Shown here in pieces: positions 25,436 to 33,794 of a stretch of DNA of 64,000 nucleotides. Made by a program: the position numbers and the translations under genes. Source of the DNA: an uncultured Gammaproteobacteria bacterium. Its GTDB lineage: Bacteria; Pseudomonadota; Gammaproteobacteria; Pseudomonadales; Pseudohongiellaceae. Numbering within the stretch: the stretch's first letter is position 1; each line of letters opens with the position of its first letter. Where the stretch lies: NCBI GenBank assembly GCA_937898685.1, contig CALEJT010000010.1:31414-95413 (forward strand). Direction: 5' to 3'. Below the pieces are notes generated by a model. The model was not told the origin of the DNA. It saw only the letters and a program-made list of their open reading frames with translations, and searched no databases.

Positions 25436-25691
25436 GACGATTCCCCTCTGAATGTTGTTGTTGCTTGGACTACTTGGACGTGAACGCGGCGCCGAGAGGC
25501 GCGAGACGCTCGGAATGAAGACGGCGGGATTGTTAAAGAACGCGAGGTCGAGATGGCCGGATGTTCGCACCGCTCATGCAAGCTGTAAACGAAATGTAAG
25601 CGCTTCTGCTCTGCGCAAATCAGCGTCGGCGATTTGAGTCGCACGGCGCTCTGTGCTGCAATTCGCGCACTCATCGTCGTAGAGGTATCCG

Positions 25692-26945
25692 GTGCACAAC
25701 GAGATCGACTCGCTCTATCGCAACGACTTCCGCCGCTTGTTCGCGACAGTGGTGCGGCTGGTGGGTGATTTCGATCTGGCGGAAGATTCCCTGCACGAAG
25801 CCTTCGAAGCGGCGTTGCAGCGTTGGCCGAACGAAGGCATGCCCGACAATCCACGTGCGTGGTTGGTATCCACGGCGCGCTTCAAGGCCATCGATCGTCT
25901 GCGCCGTAGTCAACGTATCGATCTCGGTGCCGATGAATTCATCGAGCAGGTCGAGGATGAACTCGCGTATGCGCCCGACCTTCAATACGAGCGCGACCAG
26001 GAGATCGCCGACGATCGTCTGCGACTGATCTTCACTTGTTGTCACCCGGCGCTGGCACGTGAGGTACAGGTGGCGCTCACCTTGCGTGAAGTCTGTGGTC
26101 TCACCACCGAGGACATTGCCAGTGCCTTTCTGTTGCAACCGGCGACGCTGGCGCAGCGCCTCGTGCGCGGCAAGGCGAAGATCCGTGCGGCGGGCATTCC
26201 GTTCGAAGTGCCGGATGCGGCGCATCTGCCGGAGCGTCTCGATGCCGTGTTGGCGGTGGTGTACCTCGTGTTCAACGAGGGCTATCACGCCTCCAGCGGT
26301 GCCACGCTCACACGTACCGATCTCGCCGAAGAAGCGATACGTCTGGCGCGACTTCTGCTGGAGTTGTTGCCGGATCCCGAAGTGAAGGGCCTCTTGGCCC
26401 TGATGCTGTTGCATGAATCACGACGTGCCACGCGCACCGATGCCAATGGCGAGCTCGTGCTGCTGGAACATCAGGATCGTTCGCGCTGGGATCCGGCGTT
26501 GATCGCCGAAGGCAAGGCCTTGCTGGAAGATGCACTCTCTGCCCACGAAGTCGGTAGCTACACCTTGCAAGCGGCGATTGCCGCCGCGCATGCCGAAGCC
26601 CCTTCGCACGAAGCCACCGATTGGCGCCGCATCGTGGCGCTCTACCAACTCTTGCTGCGTGCCAACCCGTCGCCGGTAGTCGAACTCAACCGTGCCATAG
26701 CCGTCGCGATGTGTGAGGGACCGCAGGCCGGTCTCACCTTGGTGAACGATCTACTCGATCGTGGTGAGCTGCAGCACTACCACATGGCGCATGCCGCGCA
26801 GGCGGACCTGCATCGACGCCTCGGCAACATCGAAGCTGCCAAGGCCGCCTACCTGCGTGCGCTGGCCCTGGTGCGTCAGGAACCGCAGCAGCGTTTCCTG
26901 ATGATGCGGCTGGCGGCGCTGGAAAAGCATGCGAAGACGACCTGA
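25692..26945 (+). CDS. ECF42-type RNA polymerase sigma factor with C-terminal helical domain
   Basis: 417 residues. Sigma region 2 about residues 8-75 (DFDLAEDSLHEAFEAALQRW, NPRAWLVSTARFKAIDRLRR) and region 4 about 105-170 (ALTLREVCGLTTEDIASAFL). An extra 230-residue C-terminal helical/TPR-like domain (VYLVFNEGY, ELNRAIAVAMCEGP, MAHAAQADLHRRLGNIEAA) marks the ECF42 group. These lack an anti-sigma factor, and the C-terminal domain is thought needed for activity. ECF42 genes are typically next to YCII/DGPF genes, as here (29648 and 30112). The start is a GTG at 25692. Confidence 0.92.
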   Translation: MHNEIDSLYRNDFRRLFATVVRLVGDFDLAEDSLHEAFEAALQRWPNEGMPDNPRAWLVSTARFKAIDRLRRSQRIDLGADEFIEQVEDELAYAPDLQYERDQEIADDRLRLIFTCCHPALAREVQVALTLREVCGLTTEDIASAFLLQPATLAQRLVRGKAKIRAAGIPFEVPDAAHLPERLDAVLAVVYLVFNEGYHASSGATLTRTDLAEEAIRLARLLLELLPDPEVKGLLALMLLHESRRATRTDANGELVLLEHQDRSRWDPALIAEGKALLEDALSAHEVGSYTLQAAIAAAHAEAPSHEATDWRRIVALYQLLLRANPSPVVELNRAIAVAMCEGPQAGLTLVNDLLDRGELQHYHMAHAAQADLHRRLGNIEAAKAAYLRALALVRQEPQQRFLMMRLAALEKHAKTT

Positions 26946-27063
26946 GCCGCGCAAAGCTGGCAATGGGGTGGAACTTGTGCATGGCATCGGAGTCAACCCT
27001 TCGAGAATGAAAAGTCCTGCTGGCGTTGCGGGCCGACTCCCGCTGTCGTCTGTGGAGTAAACG

Positions 27064-28488
27064 ATGGACAAACGACAAGCCGCTCCCTGGATTGCCGCCA
27101 ACAAGTTTGGTCTGGGGCTGCGCCCCAACGAGCGTGCGGCGATCGCCTCCGATCCGCGTGGCTGGCTCAAGGCACAGTTGAGCCAGGTCGCCGTCATGCC
27201 ACCGGCGCTCCTGCCGTTCGCCGATAGTCCAGCGTTGCTGCTCGAAGGGCGCGAGTTGCAGTTGCGTTTGAGCGAGCTCGGCAAACGGGCATTGGAACCC
27301 GGAGTCAAAGAACAGCAGGCACAGATCAGAAAGACCATCGCCGAGCGCCAGGAAGAGCAGCAGAAGGCGCGTCTGCTGGCCGCCATCGACAGCGAGGCTC
27401 CGTTCGCCGAACGCCTCGTACGCTTCTGGTCGAATCATTTCACGGTGGTGGCTGGCGGTGGCGGCACGAAAGATCTGCTTCGCCACATTGCCGTTCCCTA
27501 TGAGAACGAGGCCATCCGATCCAATCTCGACCGCAGCTTTGCCGAGTTGCTGCTCGCGGTGGAACAGCATCCGGCAATGTTGATCTATCTCGACAATCAT
27601 TCATCCGTAGGCCCCAACTCGAAAACGGGTATTGCCCAGAAGAAGGGGCTCAACGAAAACCTCGCGCGCGAGCTGCTCGAATTGCACACCTTGGGTGTCG
27701 ATGGGGGTTATGGCCAGGAAGACGTCACTGCATTGGCGCGCATTCTCACTGGTTGGGGAGTGGATCTGCGCACGGGGCTCACACCCGACAAATACGGTAG
27801 TACGTTGCCAGGTACCTATCGTTTCGCTCTCGTTCACCACGAACCCGGCGAGCACACCGTGTTGGGCAGAACCTACGCCGTGCCGGGTGAACAACGCGGT
27901 GAAGAAGCATTACGTGATCTCGCACACCATCCTTCGACGGCGCGCCACATCGCGCGCAAGTTGGTGAGGCACTTCGTGGCCGATGATCCGCCGCCCGAAG
28001 CGGTGGAAAAAATCGAACGCGTCTTCCTCGAAACCGGTGGCTGGCTACCGGCAGTGCATGGTGCGCTGATCGAATTGGAACAAGCGTGGGATCCGCAGTA
28101 TCGCAAGCTCAAGAGTCCGGAGGATCTCGTCATCTCCGTTGCGCGTGGCTGCATGTTGCCGGGCCGGTCGGAGCAACCGCAGTTGGTACTGCGTTCGTTG
28201 AATCAGGCGCTGAAGACTTTCGGACAAACACCTTTCAACGCGGGCTCACCCGCGGGTTGGGCCGATACCGCTGCGGCGTGGGGCAATCCGGATGCCATCC
28301 TCAAACGCATCCAATGGTTCACCGCCTTGACCAAGCTGATTCCTGCCGGTCTCGATCCTCTGCAATTGGCGCAAGAGCTGTTGCCACCGCACGACGCGCT
28401 GCTCACCGAACTGAAACGAGCGGAGTCGGAGCAGCAGGGCCTGGTGCTGCTCTTCGGCAGTCCCAGCTTTCAATGGAGGGGCGTATGA
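27064..28488 (+). CDS. DUF1800 family protein
   Basis: 474 residues beginning with APWIAANKFGLGLRPNER, the opening of DUF1800 proteins, then LVRFWSNHFTV, HPAMLIYLDNHSSVGPNSK, NENLARELLELHTLGVDGGY and LARILTGWGVD. Function is unknown; the family is nearly always paired with a DUF1501 partner. Its stop overlaps the start of that partner by 4 bp (ATGA, 28485-28488), so the two are co-translated. Located between the ECF42 sigma factor and its DGPF genes, possibly part of its regulon. No signal peptide is visible. Confidence 0.9.
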   Translation: MDKRQAAPWIAANKFGLGLRPNERAAIASDPRGWLKAQLSQVAVMPPALLPFADSPALLLEGRELQLRLSELGKRALEPGVKEQQAQIRKTIAERQEEQQKARLLAAIDSEAPFAERLVRFWSNHFTVVAGGGGTKDLLRHIAVPYENEAIRSNLDRSFAELLLAVEQHPAMLIYLDNHSSVGPNSKTGIAQKKGLNENLARELLELHTLGVDGGYGQEDVTALARILTGWGVDLRTGLTPDKYGSTLPGTYRFALVHHEPGEHTVLGRTYAVPGEQRGEEALRDLAHHPSTARHIARKLVRHFVADDPPPEAVEKIERVFLETGGWLPAVHGALIELEQAWDPQYRKLKSPEDLVISVARGCMLPGRSEQPQLVLRSLNQALKTFGQTPFNAGSPAGWADTAAAWGNPDAILKRIQWFTALTKLIPAGLDPLQLAQELLPPHDALLTELKRAESEQQGLVLLFGSPSFQWRGV

Positions 28489-29600
28489 ATTCGCGACGCC
28501 GTTTTCTCAAGGGGCTGAGTGCCGCTGCACTCTTGCCGGCAATTCCAGGTCTGTCGCTGGCAGCGAGTGCGACCACCGACAAACGTTTCGTGCTGATCAT
28601 CCTGCGCGGCGCCCTGGACGGTCTCGCCGCCGTGCAACCCTACGGCGATCCCGCGCTGCCAGGGCTCCGCGATTCGCTGCTGGTGCCGGACGAAGAGCTG
28701 CGCAAACTCGACAGCCACTTCGCGCTGCATCCTTCTCTCGCGCGTATGCATGGCTTGTATGAGTCGAAGGAACTCGAAGTATTCCATGCCATCGCCACGC
28801 CCTATCGTGAGCGTTCGCACTTCGATGGTCAGAACGTCTTGGAAAGCGGCCTCGACAAGGTCGATCCCGGCGCCAGCGGTTGGCTCAATCGTGTTGCCGC
28901 CCGCCTTGCCGCCGAACGTCCATCCGCCGTCGCTGTCGGACAGGTGCTGCCGCGTGTGTTGCATGGTCCGGCCAATGTGGCCTCGTGGACACCGGACACC
29001 TTGCCCGATCTCGAAGAAAGCATGCTGCAGCGCCTACAGCGTCTCTATCAGGAAGACGAGTTCCTCGGTCCACGTCTGCAGGCCGGGCTCTATTCGGAGC
29101 AGCTCGTCGGAGAAGACGAAGTTCAAGCCGCGAAGGCCGGCCAGAACCTGCCTCAGCTCGCACAGGTCGCGGCGCGTTTCCTCGCGGAAGAGGACGGTCC
29201 CGCCATCGCAGTGCTCGAAGGCGGCGGTTGGGACACGCACGTGAGTCAGGGCGCGGCCAAGGGAGGCCTGGCGAATCGATTGCGTGAGCTGGACTCGGCG
29301 GTGTGGGCTTTGCGGCAGGGACTGGGCGAACGTTGGGTCGATACGCAGGTGCTGATCGTGACCGAATTCGGCCGCACGGTGCGTGTCAACGGCACCGCCG
29401 GTACCGACCATGGCACGGCCTCCGTTGCATTTCGCCTCAGTGGCGCGAAGCAGGGCGGCAAGATCATCACCGAGTGGCCGGGACTGGCCTCGGGCTCGCT
29501 GCTCGACGGACGCGACCTGCGCCCCACGCGCGATCTACGTCAGCTCTATCGCGATGCGGTGGTACATTTGCTGGGTTCCGCCGAGGGCTTCGAAGTCTAG
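28485..29600 (+). CDS. DUF1501 family Tat-exported protein
   Basis: 371 residues from the ATG at 28485 (GGAGGGG upstream). The N-terminus NSRRRFLKGLSAAALLPAIP is a twin-arginine signal, so the folded protein is exported. Family features are LRGALDGLAAVQPYGD, LHPSLARMHGLYESKEL, GWDTHVSQGAAKG, VTEFGRTVRVNGTAGTDHG and DLRPTRDLRQLYRDAV. These proteins have an alkaline-phosphatase-like (sulfatase) fold and unknown substrate. Co-translated with DUF1800. Confidence 0.9.
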   Translation: MNSRRRFLKGLSAAALLPAIPGLSLAASATTDKRFVLIILRGALDGLAAVQPYGDPALPGLRDSLLVPDEELRKLDSHFALHPSLARMHGLYESKELEVFHAIATPYRERSHFDGQNVLESGLDKVDPGASGWLNRVAARLAAERPSAVAVGQVLPRVLHGPANVASWTPDTLPDLEESMLQRLQRLYQEDEFLGPRLQAGLYSEQLVGEDEVQAAKAGQNLPQLAQVAARFLAEEDGPAIAVLEGGGWDTHVSQGAAKGGLANRLRELDSAVWALRQGLGERWVDTQVLIVTEFGRTVRVNGTAGTDHGTASVAFRLSGAKQGGKIITEWPGLASGSLLDGRDLRPTRDLRQLYRDAVVHLLGSAEGFEV

Positions 29601-29647
29601 GCGCCCTGATTCGACGAATTCATTCCAATGACGACAAGGAACCCCCT

Positions 29648-29998
29648 ATGCGCTACATGCTCCTGATCTACACTGATGAGAACGTCTGGGCGGAAGGCGA
29701 ACGCGAAGCCTGCATGGAAGAATCCCGCCAGCTGTGCCACACCCTGAACAAAGAAGGCAGCTTCATCGCGGCCGCGCCTCTGCATCCCGTTGCCACCGCC
29801 ACCAGCATTCGCGTGCGCCAGGGACAGACGCTCATCACCGATGGTCCCTTTGCCGAAACCCACGAACAGCTCGGTGGTTACTACCTCATCGACGTGCCCG
29901 ATCTCGATGCCGCCATCGCCATTGCCGGCCGCATTCCCGGCGCGCGCAAGGGGACGGTGGAAATCCGTCCGGTGATCGAACTGCCAGACATGCCCTGA
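29648..29998 (+). CDS. YCII/DGPF-domain protein 1
   Basis: 116 residues from MRYMLLIYTDENVW, with AAGGAA upstream. Contains the defining DGPF motif (LITDGPFAETHEQLGGYYL) and C-terminal GTVEIRPVIELP. Dimeric alpha-beta ferredoxin-like fold of the YCII superfamily; biochemical role unknown. DGPF proteins are the hallmark targets of ECF42 sigma factors, and the sigma gene lies about 2.7 kb upstream on the same strand. Confidence 0.9.
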   Translation: MRYMLLIYTDENVWAEGEREACMEESRQLCHTLNKEGSFIAAAPLHPVATATSIRVRQGQTLITDGPFAETHEQLGGYYLIDVPDLDAAIAIAGRIPGARKGTVEIRPVIELPDMP

Positions 29999-30024
29999 GC
30001 GGCGACGAAAATTTTTTCCTGCCC

Positions 30025-30051
30025 TGTCGATTTCGTTCGCGCTGCTGCGAC
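30025..30051 (+). promoter_or_regulatory. Candidate ECF42-type promoter
   Basis: TGTCGA (30025-30030), 17 bp, then CGAC (30048-30051), about 60 bp before the second DGPF gene. From memory, an ECF42 sigma factor of Streptomyces recognises TGTCGA at -35 and CGA/TC at -10; this site fits. I did not see the same pair before the sigma gene or the first DGPF gene. Confidence 0.5.
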
Positions 30052-30111
30052 TAAGCAGTGAACGCGGACTTAGTCGCGCGCCCATCAACCAGCATCAGTC
30101 AGGAGAGCACC

Positions 30112-30540
30112 ATGAAAGTCGTCGTATTCGTCAAAGCCACACCGAGTTCGGAGCAGGGCGTGCCACCGTCGCAGGAATTGCTCGAACAGATGATGGCCTA
30201 CAACCAGCAGTTGATAGAGGCCGGAATCATGAAGGGAGGCGATGGCCTCAAACCGAGTTCGCAGGCCGTTCGCATTCGCTTCTCGGGTGACTCACGCACC
30301 GTGATCGATGGGCCCTTTCCCGAAACCAAGGAGCTGGTGGCCGGCTATTGGTTGTGGGAAGTGAAGGACATGGCCGAAGCGATCGAGTGGGTCAAACGTT
30401 GTCCGAATCCCATGCCGGAAGATTCCGACATCGAGATCCGTCCCGTGATCGAACTCGAGGATTTCGGTGAGATCGTCACCGACGAGGTGCGCGCGAAGGA
30501 TGCTGCGATGCGCGCAAAACTGGCCACCGAATCCAACTGA
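30112..30540 (+). CDS. YCII/DGPF-domain protein 2
   Basis: 142 residues from the ATG at 30112, with AGGAGA 7 bp upstream. Begins MKVVVFVKATPSSEQG and contains the DGPF motif (TVIDGPFPETKELVAGYWLW) and IEIRPVIELEDFGE. It is of the PhnB-associated YCII type, with a C-terminal helix. It is preceded by its own candidate ECF promoter and followed after 16 bp by a VOC gene, likely one transcript. Confidence 0.9.
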   Translation: MKVVVFVKATPSSEQGVPPSQELLEQMMAYNQQLIEAGIMKGGDGLKPSSQAVRIRFSGDSRTVIDGPFPETKELVAGYWLWEVKDMAEAIEWVKRCPNPMPEDSDIEIRPVIELEDFGEIVTDEVRAKDAAMRAKLATESN

Positions 30541-30556
30541 CACCGAGGACTCCACG

Positions 30557-30949
30557 ATGACCCGCATGATCTTCGTCAACCTGCCGGTGGCAGACCTGGA
30601 AGCAAGCAAAGCCTTCTACGCAGCACTCGGATTTGCCAACAATCCGCAGTACACCGACGACACCGCCGCGTGCATGGTGCTCAGCGATACCATCTTCGTG
30701 ATGCTGCTCACCAAGGAAAAATTCTCCTCGTTCTCACCGAATCCGGTGAGCGATGCGCACAAGGTGACCGAAGTGTTGAACGCCATCAGTTGTGACACGC
30801 GTGAAGAGGTCGATGCCCTCGTGCGCACTGCGGTGGCCGAAGGTGGCAGGACCTACAGCACACCGAAGGACTACGGCTTCATGTATCAGCATGGCTTCCA
30901 GGATCCCGACGGGCACGTCTGGGAATTGGTCTACATGCAGGCGGAGTAG
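30557..30949 (+). CDS. VOC/glyoxalase-fold protein
   Basis: 130 residues from MTRMIFVNLPVADLEASKAF with GAGGA upstream. The beta-alpha-beta-beta-beta fold is indicated by FYAALGF, FVMLLTKEKFSSF and the end segment MYQHGFQDPDGHVWELVYM, where H and E are usual metal ligands. YaeR/PhnB-like lactoylglutathione-lyase relatives of this type commonly sit in ECF42/DGPF clusters. Enzyme activity unknown. Confidence 0.88.
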   Translation: MTRMIFVNLPVADLEASKAFYAALGFANNPQYTDDTAACMVLSDTIFVMLLTKEKFSSFSPNPVSDAHKVTEVLNAISCDTREEVDALVRTAVAEGGRTYSTPKDYGFMYQHGFQDPDGHVWELVYMQAE

Positions 30950-30965
30950 GAAGGAAAGGTCGTGC

Positions 30966-31895
30966 TCATTCGGGCACGGCGGAAGTCGGGGCTGCCGCTG
31001 CACCACTCGTGCGTGCGGCGCGCAGCCAACGACCAAGCACCACCCGGCGCCACCACACCACGACACCACTGACGGCCAGCACGGTCGGCACCAGGCTCAC
31101 CAAGATCCAGGACCAGCGCGCCAGATCGCCGCTGCCGAAACGTGCGAAGTGCACGTCACGGAAGAAGCGCAGCAAACTGGAACTCGGCTGCGGGCCCTGC
31201 GGCACGTCGGTCATCCAGCGCAGGAGCTGCGGCAGTCCCAGTTGGATGCCCGACACACCCCAGGCGAACATCAGGATCAATCCCCAGAAGCCGAACACCG
31301 CATGCAGTTGCCACCACAGCGAGCGCTGCGTGCCGCGCTTGAGATAGAGCGCTTCCTGCCAACGTGCGCGACCCTGCCACCACAGAATGAGGCCGGAGAG
31401 GCTCATCACCACGAACAGAAGTCCACCGGCGCCATTGAGCTGACGTCCGAGGCGACCCAGCGTGAGATCGTCGTGAATGTCGCCCACCCATTCCACCGCC
31501 TTGATCGGCCAGGGGTTGGCGGGGCCGAGGTCGACGCCCCGATATTGATCGAAGTAGTGCGGGAAGTAGTTCGTGCCGTCGTTGATCACGACATAGGTGG
31601 CGAGGTCGGGCGTATAACCTTCGATGGTGAAGCCGACGTTGAAACCGGCATAGACCTCACGCATGCGCGCCTGCAGTGCTTCACCCGTCAGCACCTCCGC
31701 ATCCACGATGGGAACGACGTATTTCGGTTCGAACCATTGATAGAAGGGCGAGCGCAACAAGAGCGCCGTGCCGCTGATGCTGACTATCAGCACATACAGA
31801 CAAAAGCCGATGCCGAGCCAAAGGTGCAGTTGAAAGAGTAGGCGGCGCAGCCACAGAGTCTGAGGTGCACGCACCCAGCGTTGCCAAACATTCAT
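30966..31895 (-). CDS. PepSY-associated transmembrane protein
   Basis: 309 residues from the ATG at 31895, chosen because the upstream frame is arginine/histidine-rich shadow sequence. Four hydrophobic helices: about 21-44, 158-180, 205-228 and 270-292, with the periplasmic PepSY-like part between helices 1 and 2 (LVFVVMSLSGLILWW follows it). Conserved histidines HLWLGIG, DIHDDL, QLHAVFGFWG and DVHFARFG resemble heme-binding PepSY_TM reductases linked to siderophore or metal use. It lies 101 bp downstream of the TPR/TonB-C gene, whose upstream region has a Fur-box-like site. Confidence 0.85.
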   Translation of the reverse strand: MNVWQRWVRAPQTLWLRRLLFQLHLWLGIGFCLYVLIVSISGTALLLRSPFYQWFEPKYVVPIVDAEVLTGEALQARMREVYAGFNVGFTIEGYTPDLATYVVINDGTNYFPHYFDQYRGVDLGPANPWPIKAVEWVGDIHDDLTLGRLGRQLNGAGGLLFVVMSLSGLILWWQGRARWQEALYLKRGTQRSLWWQLHAVFGFWGLILMFAWGVSGIQLGLPQLLRWMTDVPQGPQPSSSLLRFFRDVHFARFGSGDLARWSWILVSLVPTVLAVSGVVVWWRRVVLGRWLRAARTSGAAAAPTSAVPE

Positions 31896-31996
31896 GGGAC
31901 ACGGGACTCGCAAACGAAACGCCCCGCATTGTAGCCACAACCGTGGCTCCGTGTGTCCACCGTTCTGGTCAAAAGACGCAGGGAAAGTAAGCGCAC

Positions 31997-33436
31997 TCAG
32001 AGGCCGGCGACGGCGTAGTAGTAGCGCAGCTGCACGCGGTCCTCGTCGACCACGCGCCCGTTCTTGAACTTGGGCCGGAACTTGCCGGCGCGGATCGTGC
32101 GCAGCAGCTCGCGTTCGATGCGTGGATCGGCCGCCGTGCTTGCGAGAATTTCGGCGTTGGAGGCGGTGCCGTACTTGTTGAGATCGAAGGCGACGTCGAT
32201 GTGGCCGATGTAGGAGCGTGGACGTTCGCTTTCGAAATAGACCTCGTCCGGCAAGCGCACCGGCATGCCGGCGGCGATGATGTTTTCCGCTTCCTGTTCC
32301 GGCACCTGCGCGTGGGTGAGCAGCTTCATCGCGTCTTCGTAGGTCTTCAAGGCCTCGGCACGACGACCATAGAGCAGGTACCAATCACCCAAGGCCATCA
32401 TGCGTTCGGCGATTGCATCGTAGTCAGGACGCTCGACCACGAAGCCATAGGCCACGGCACGTTCGAGTGCGGAACGGCCGCTGAGGAAGTGCAGCGTACT
32501 GCTGCGCTGCAAGATGCGTTCGAGGTCGGAAGGTGTCGCCGGAATCGGTGTGATGGGCAGATTTCTGAGCGATCGTTCCGTTTCGCGTCCCGCCATGAAG
32601 TTGAGCGCCGCCAACTTGCGCTCAATCTCCACCAGTCGCGCATCGTTCGCATGCATCTCCTTGTCCTGCAGTATCTGCAGCGCCTTCACATAGCGGCTGT
32701 AGGCTTCCTGCAACAAGGGATTGCGGTAGTTGAGCATGCCGGGGGCGACTTCGAGCGTGAGCGCACGGGAATCCTGACTCAGATAGAGATTCACATTCCA
32801 ATCCGCCCATTCGAGCAGGGCCGGCACGAAGTCGAGTTCATCCTTGCCATGCACGCGTTGCTGCAGATTCAGGAGGGCCTGCTGCAATTCGTGCGCATCC
32901 GGCACGCGCCCGAGACGTAGGTTGGTTTCGATCATCGCACGCAGAAGCGGAATCTGACCCGGACTATAGAGGCCAGCACTGGCGCGCATCACCTGCTGTG
33001 CCGCTTGAAAGGCCGCCAATGCCGCCTCGTGCTCACCTAGCTGTTGATGCAGTTTGCCGAGCGCTTCATGGGCTTCCACGAGCCCCGGTGCATAGAGCCC
33101 ATCGCGTGCCTGTAGATCCGCAATGCGTTCCCGATAGGCCAGCAGTCTTTCTTCGTCAGTAGGAACTTCGACGGCAATGAAGTCTTCGGCATCGTGTCCG
33201 AGCGATTCCATTTGTTGTTGCGACTCGTCGCGGCGTTCGAGTCTCAGATAGAGCTGCGTGGGGACGTCGGAGCTGGCTTGGGGGAGAGGCGTGGGATGGA
33301 AGGTGAGTAGGCGCAGATCGAGTTTCGGTTGTTCCGGTTGTTCGTCCTCGCGTGCGTCGGCGAGTGCGAGATGCGTGAACAGAGATAGGACACACAGACT
33401 CCAGGTGGCCGGTGCGGCGATCGTACGCAGGCTCAT
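31997..33436 (-). CDS. Exported TPR protein with C-terminal TonB-like domain
   Basis: 479 residues from the ATG at 33436 with GGGGAGG upstream. Signal peptide about 1-26. Helical TPR-like repeats about 100-180 and 330-360 (EAHEALGKLHQQLGEHEAAL, MALGDWYLLYGRRAEAL). The last 80 residues (YIGHIDVAFDLNKYGTASNA and IRAGKFRPKFKNGRVVDEDRV) match the TonB C-terminal fold of energy-transducer-like proteins. Without a TonB-type N-terminal helix it may be a soluble TonB-C protein. A Fur-like site and -10/-35 lie about 210 bp upstream, suggesting iron control with the PepSY gene. Confidence 0.8.
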   Translation of the reverse strand: MSLRTIAAPATWSLCVLSLFTHLALADAREDEQPEQPKLDLRLLTFHPTPLPQASSDVPTQLYLRLERRDESQQQMESLGHDAEDFIAVEVPTDEERLLAYRERIADLQARDGLYAPGLVEAHEALGKLHQQLGEHEAALAAFQAAQQVMRASAGLYSPGQIPLLRAMIETNLRLGRVPDAHELQQALLNLQQRVHGKDELDFVPALLEWADWNVNLYLSQDSRALTLEVAPGMLNYRNPLLQEAYSRYVKALQILQDKEMHANDARLVEIERKLAALNFMAGRETERSLRNLPITPIPATPSDLERILQRSSTLHFLSGRSALERAVAYGFVVERPDYDAIAERMMALGDWYLLYGRRAEALKTYEDAMKLLTHAQVPEQEAENIIAAGMPVRLPDEVYFESERPRSYIGHIDVAFDLNKYGTASNAEILASTAADPRIERELLRTIRAGKFRPKFKNGRVVDEDRVQLRYYYAVAGL

Positions 33437-33645
33437 GAGTGCCTCCCCACTTAGCAAGATTCCACGAATAATCGATGAACCTTGCGCCCGATCATAGTCT
33501 CTTCATTGCACTGCGCAACGACTTTCGCCAGGTGAAATGAACTGCTTCGCAAAGCGTCGTTGCTCAGCTCGGGATGAAGCTTCGTCGCCGCTTGCAGATT
33601 GGCGTGGTGTTGAGGAAGGCAGCGCAGAAAATCGGAGAAGAAAAA

Positions 33646-33660
33646 TGGCAATCATTATCA
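33646..33660 (-). promoter_or_regulatory. Fur-box-like site
   Basis: On the minus strand TGATAATGATTGCCA matches 13 of 15 positions of the 7-1-7 Fur consensus TGATAATNATTATCA. GATAAT also makes a good -10, with TTTGGA 17 bp upstream as a weak -35, so Fur binding would cover a promoter facing the TPR/TonB-C gene. The 358-bp gap around it has no credible gene. Confidence 0.5.
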
Positions 33661-33743
33661 TTCTGCTTCTTCGCATTCCAAACCGCCGAGTCTTGCGCCC
33701 AGCCGCGATGCGGCGAAGTACGAGTCTTCAACCACAGCGAAAG

Positions 33744-33774
33744 CAAAAAAAACGGCGGGAATTCCCGCCGTTTT
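33744..33774 (-). terminator. Intrinsic terminator of the first PQQ-dehydrogenase gene
   Basis: A near-perfect GC-rich palindrome (AACGGCGGGAATTCCCGCCGTT) is followed on the minus strand by eight T residues. It lies about 21 bp after the stop at 33795. Confidence 0.9.
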
Positions 33775-33794
33775 CTTCTTGGTGCTTTTTCTGC

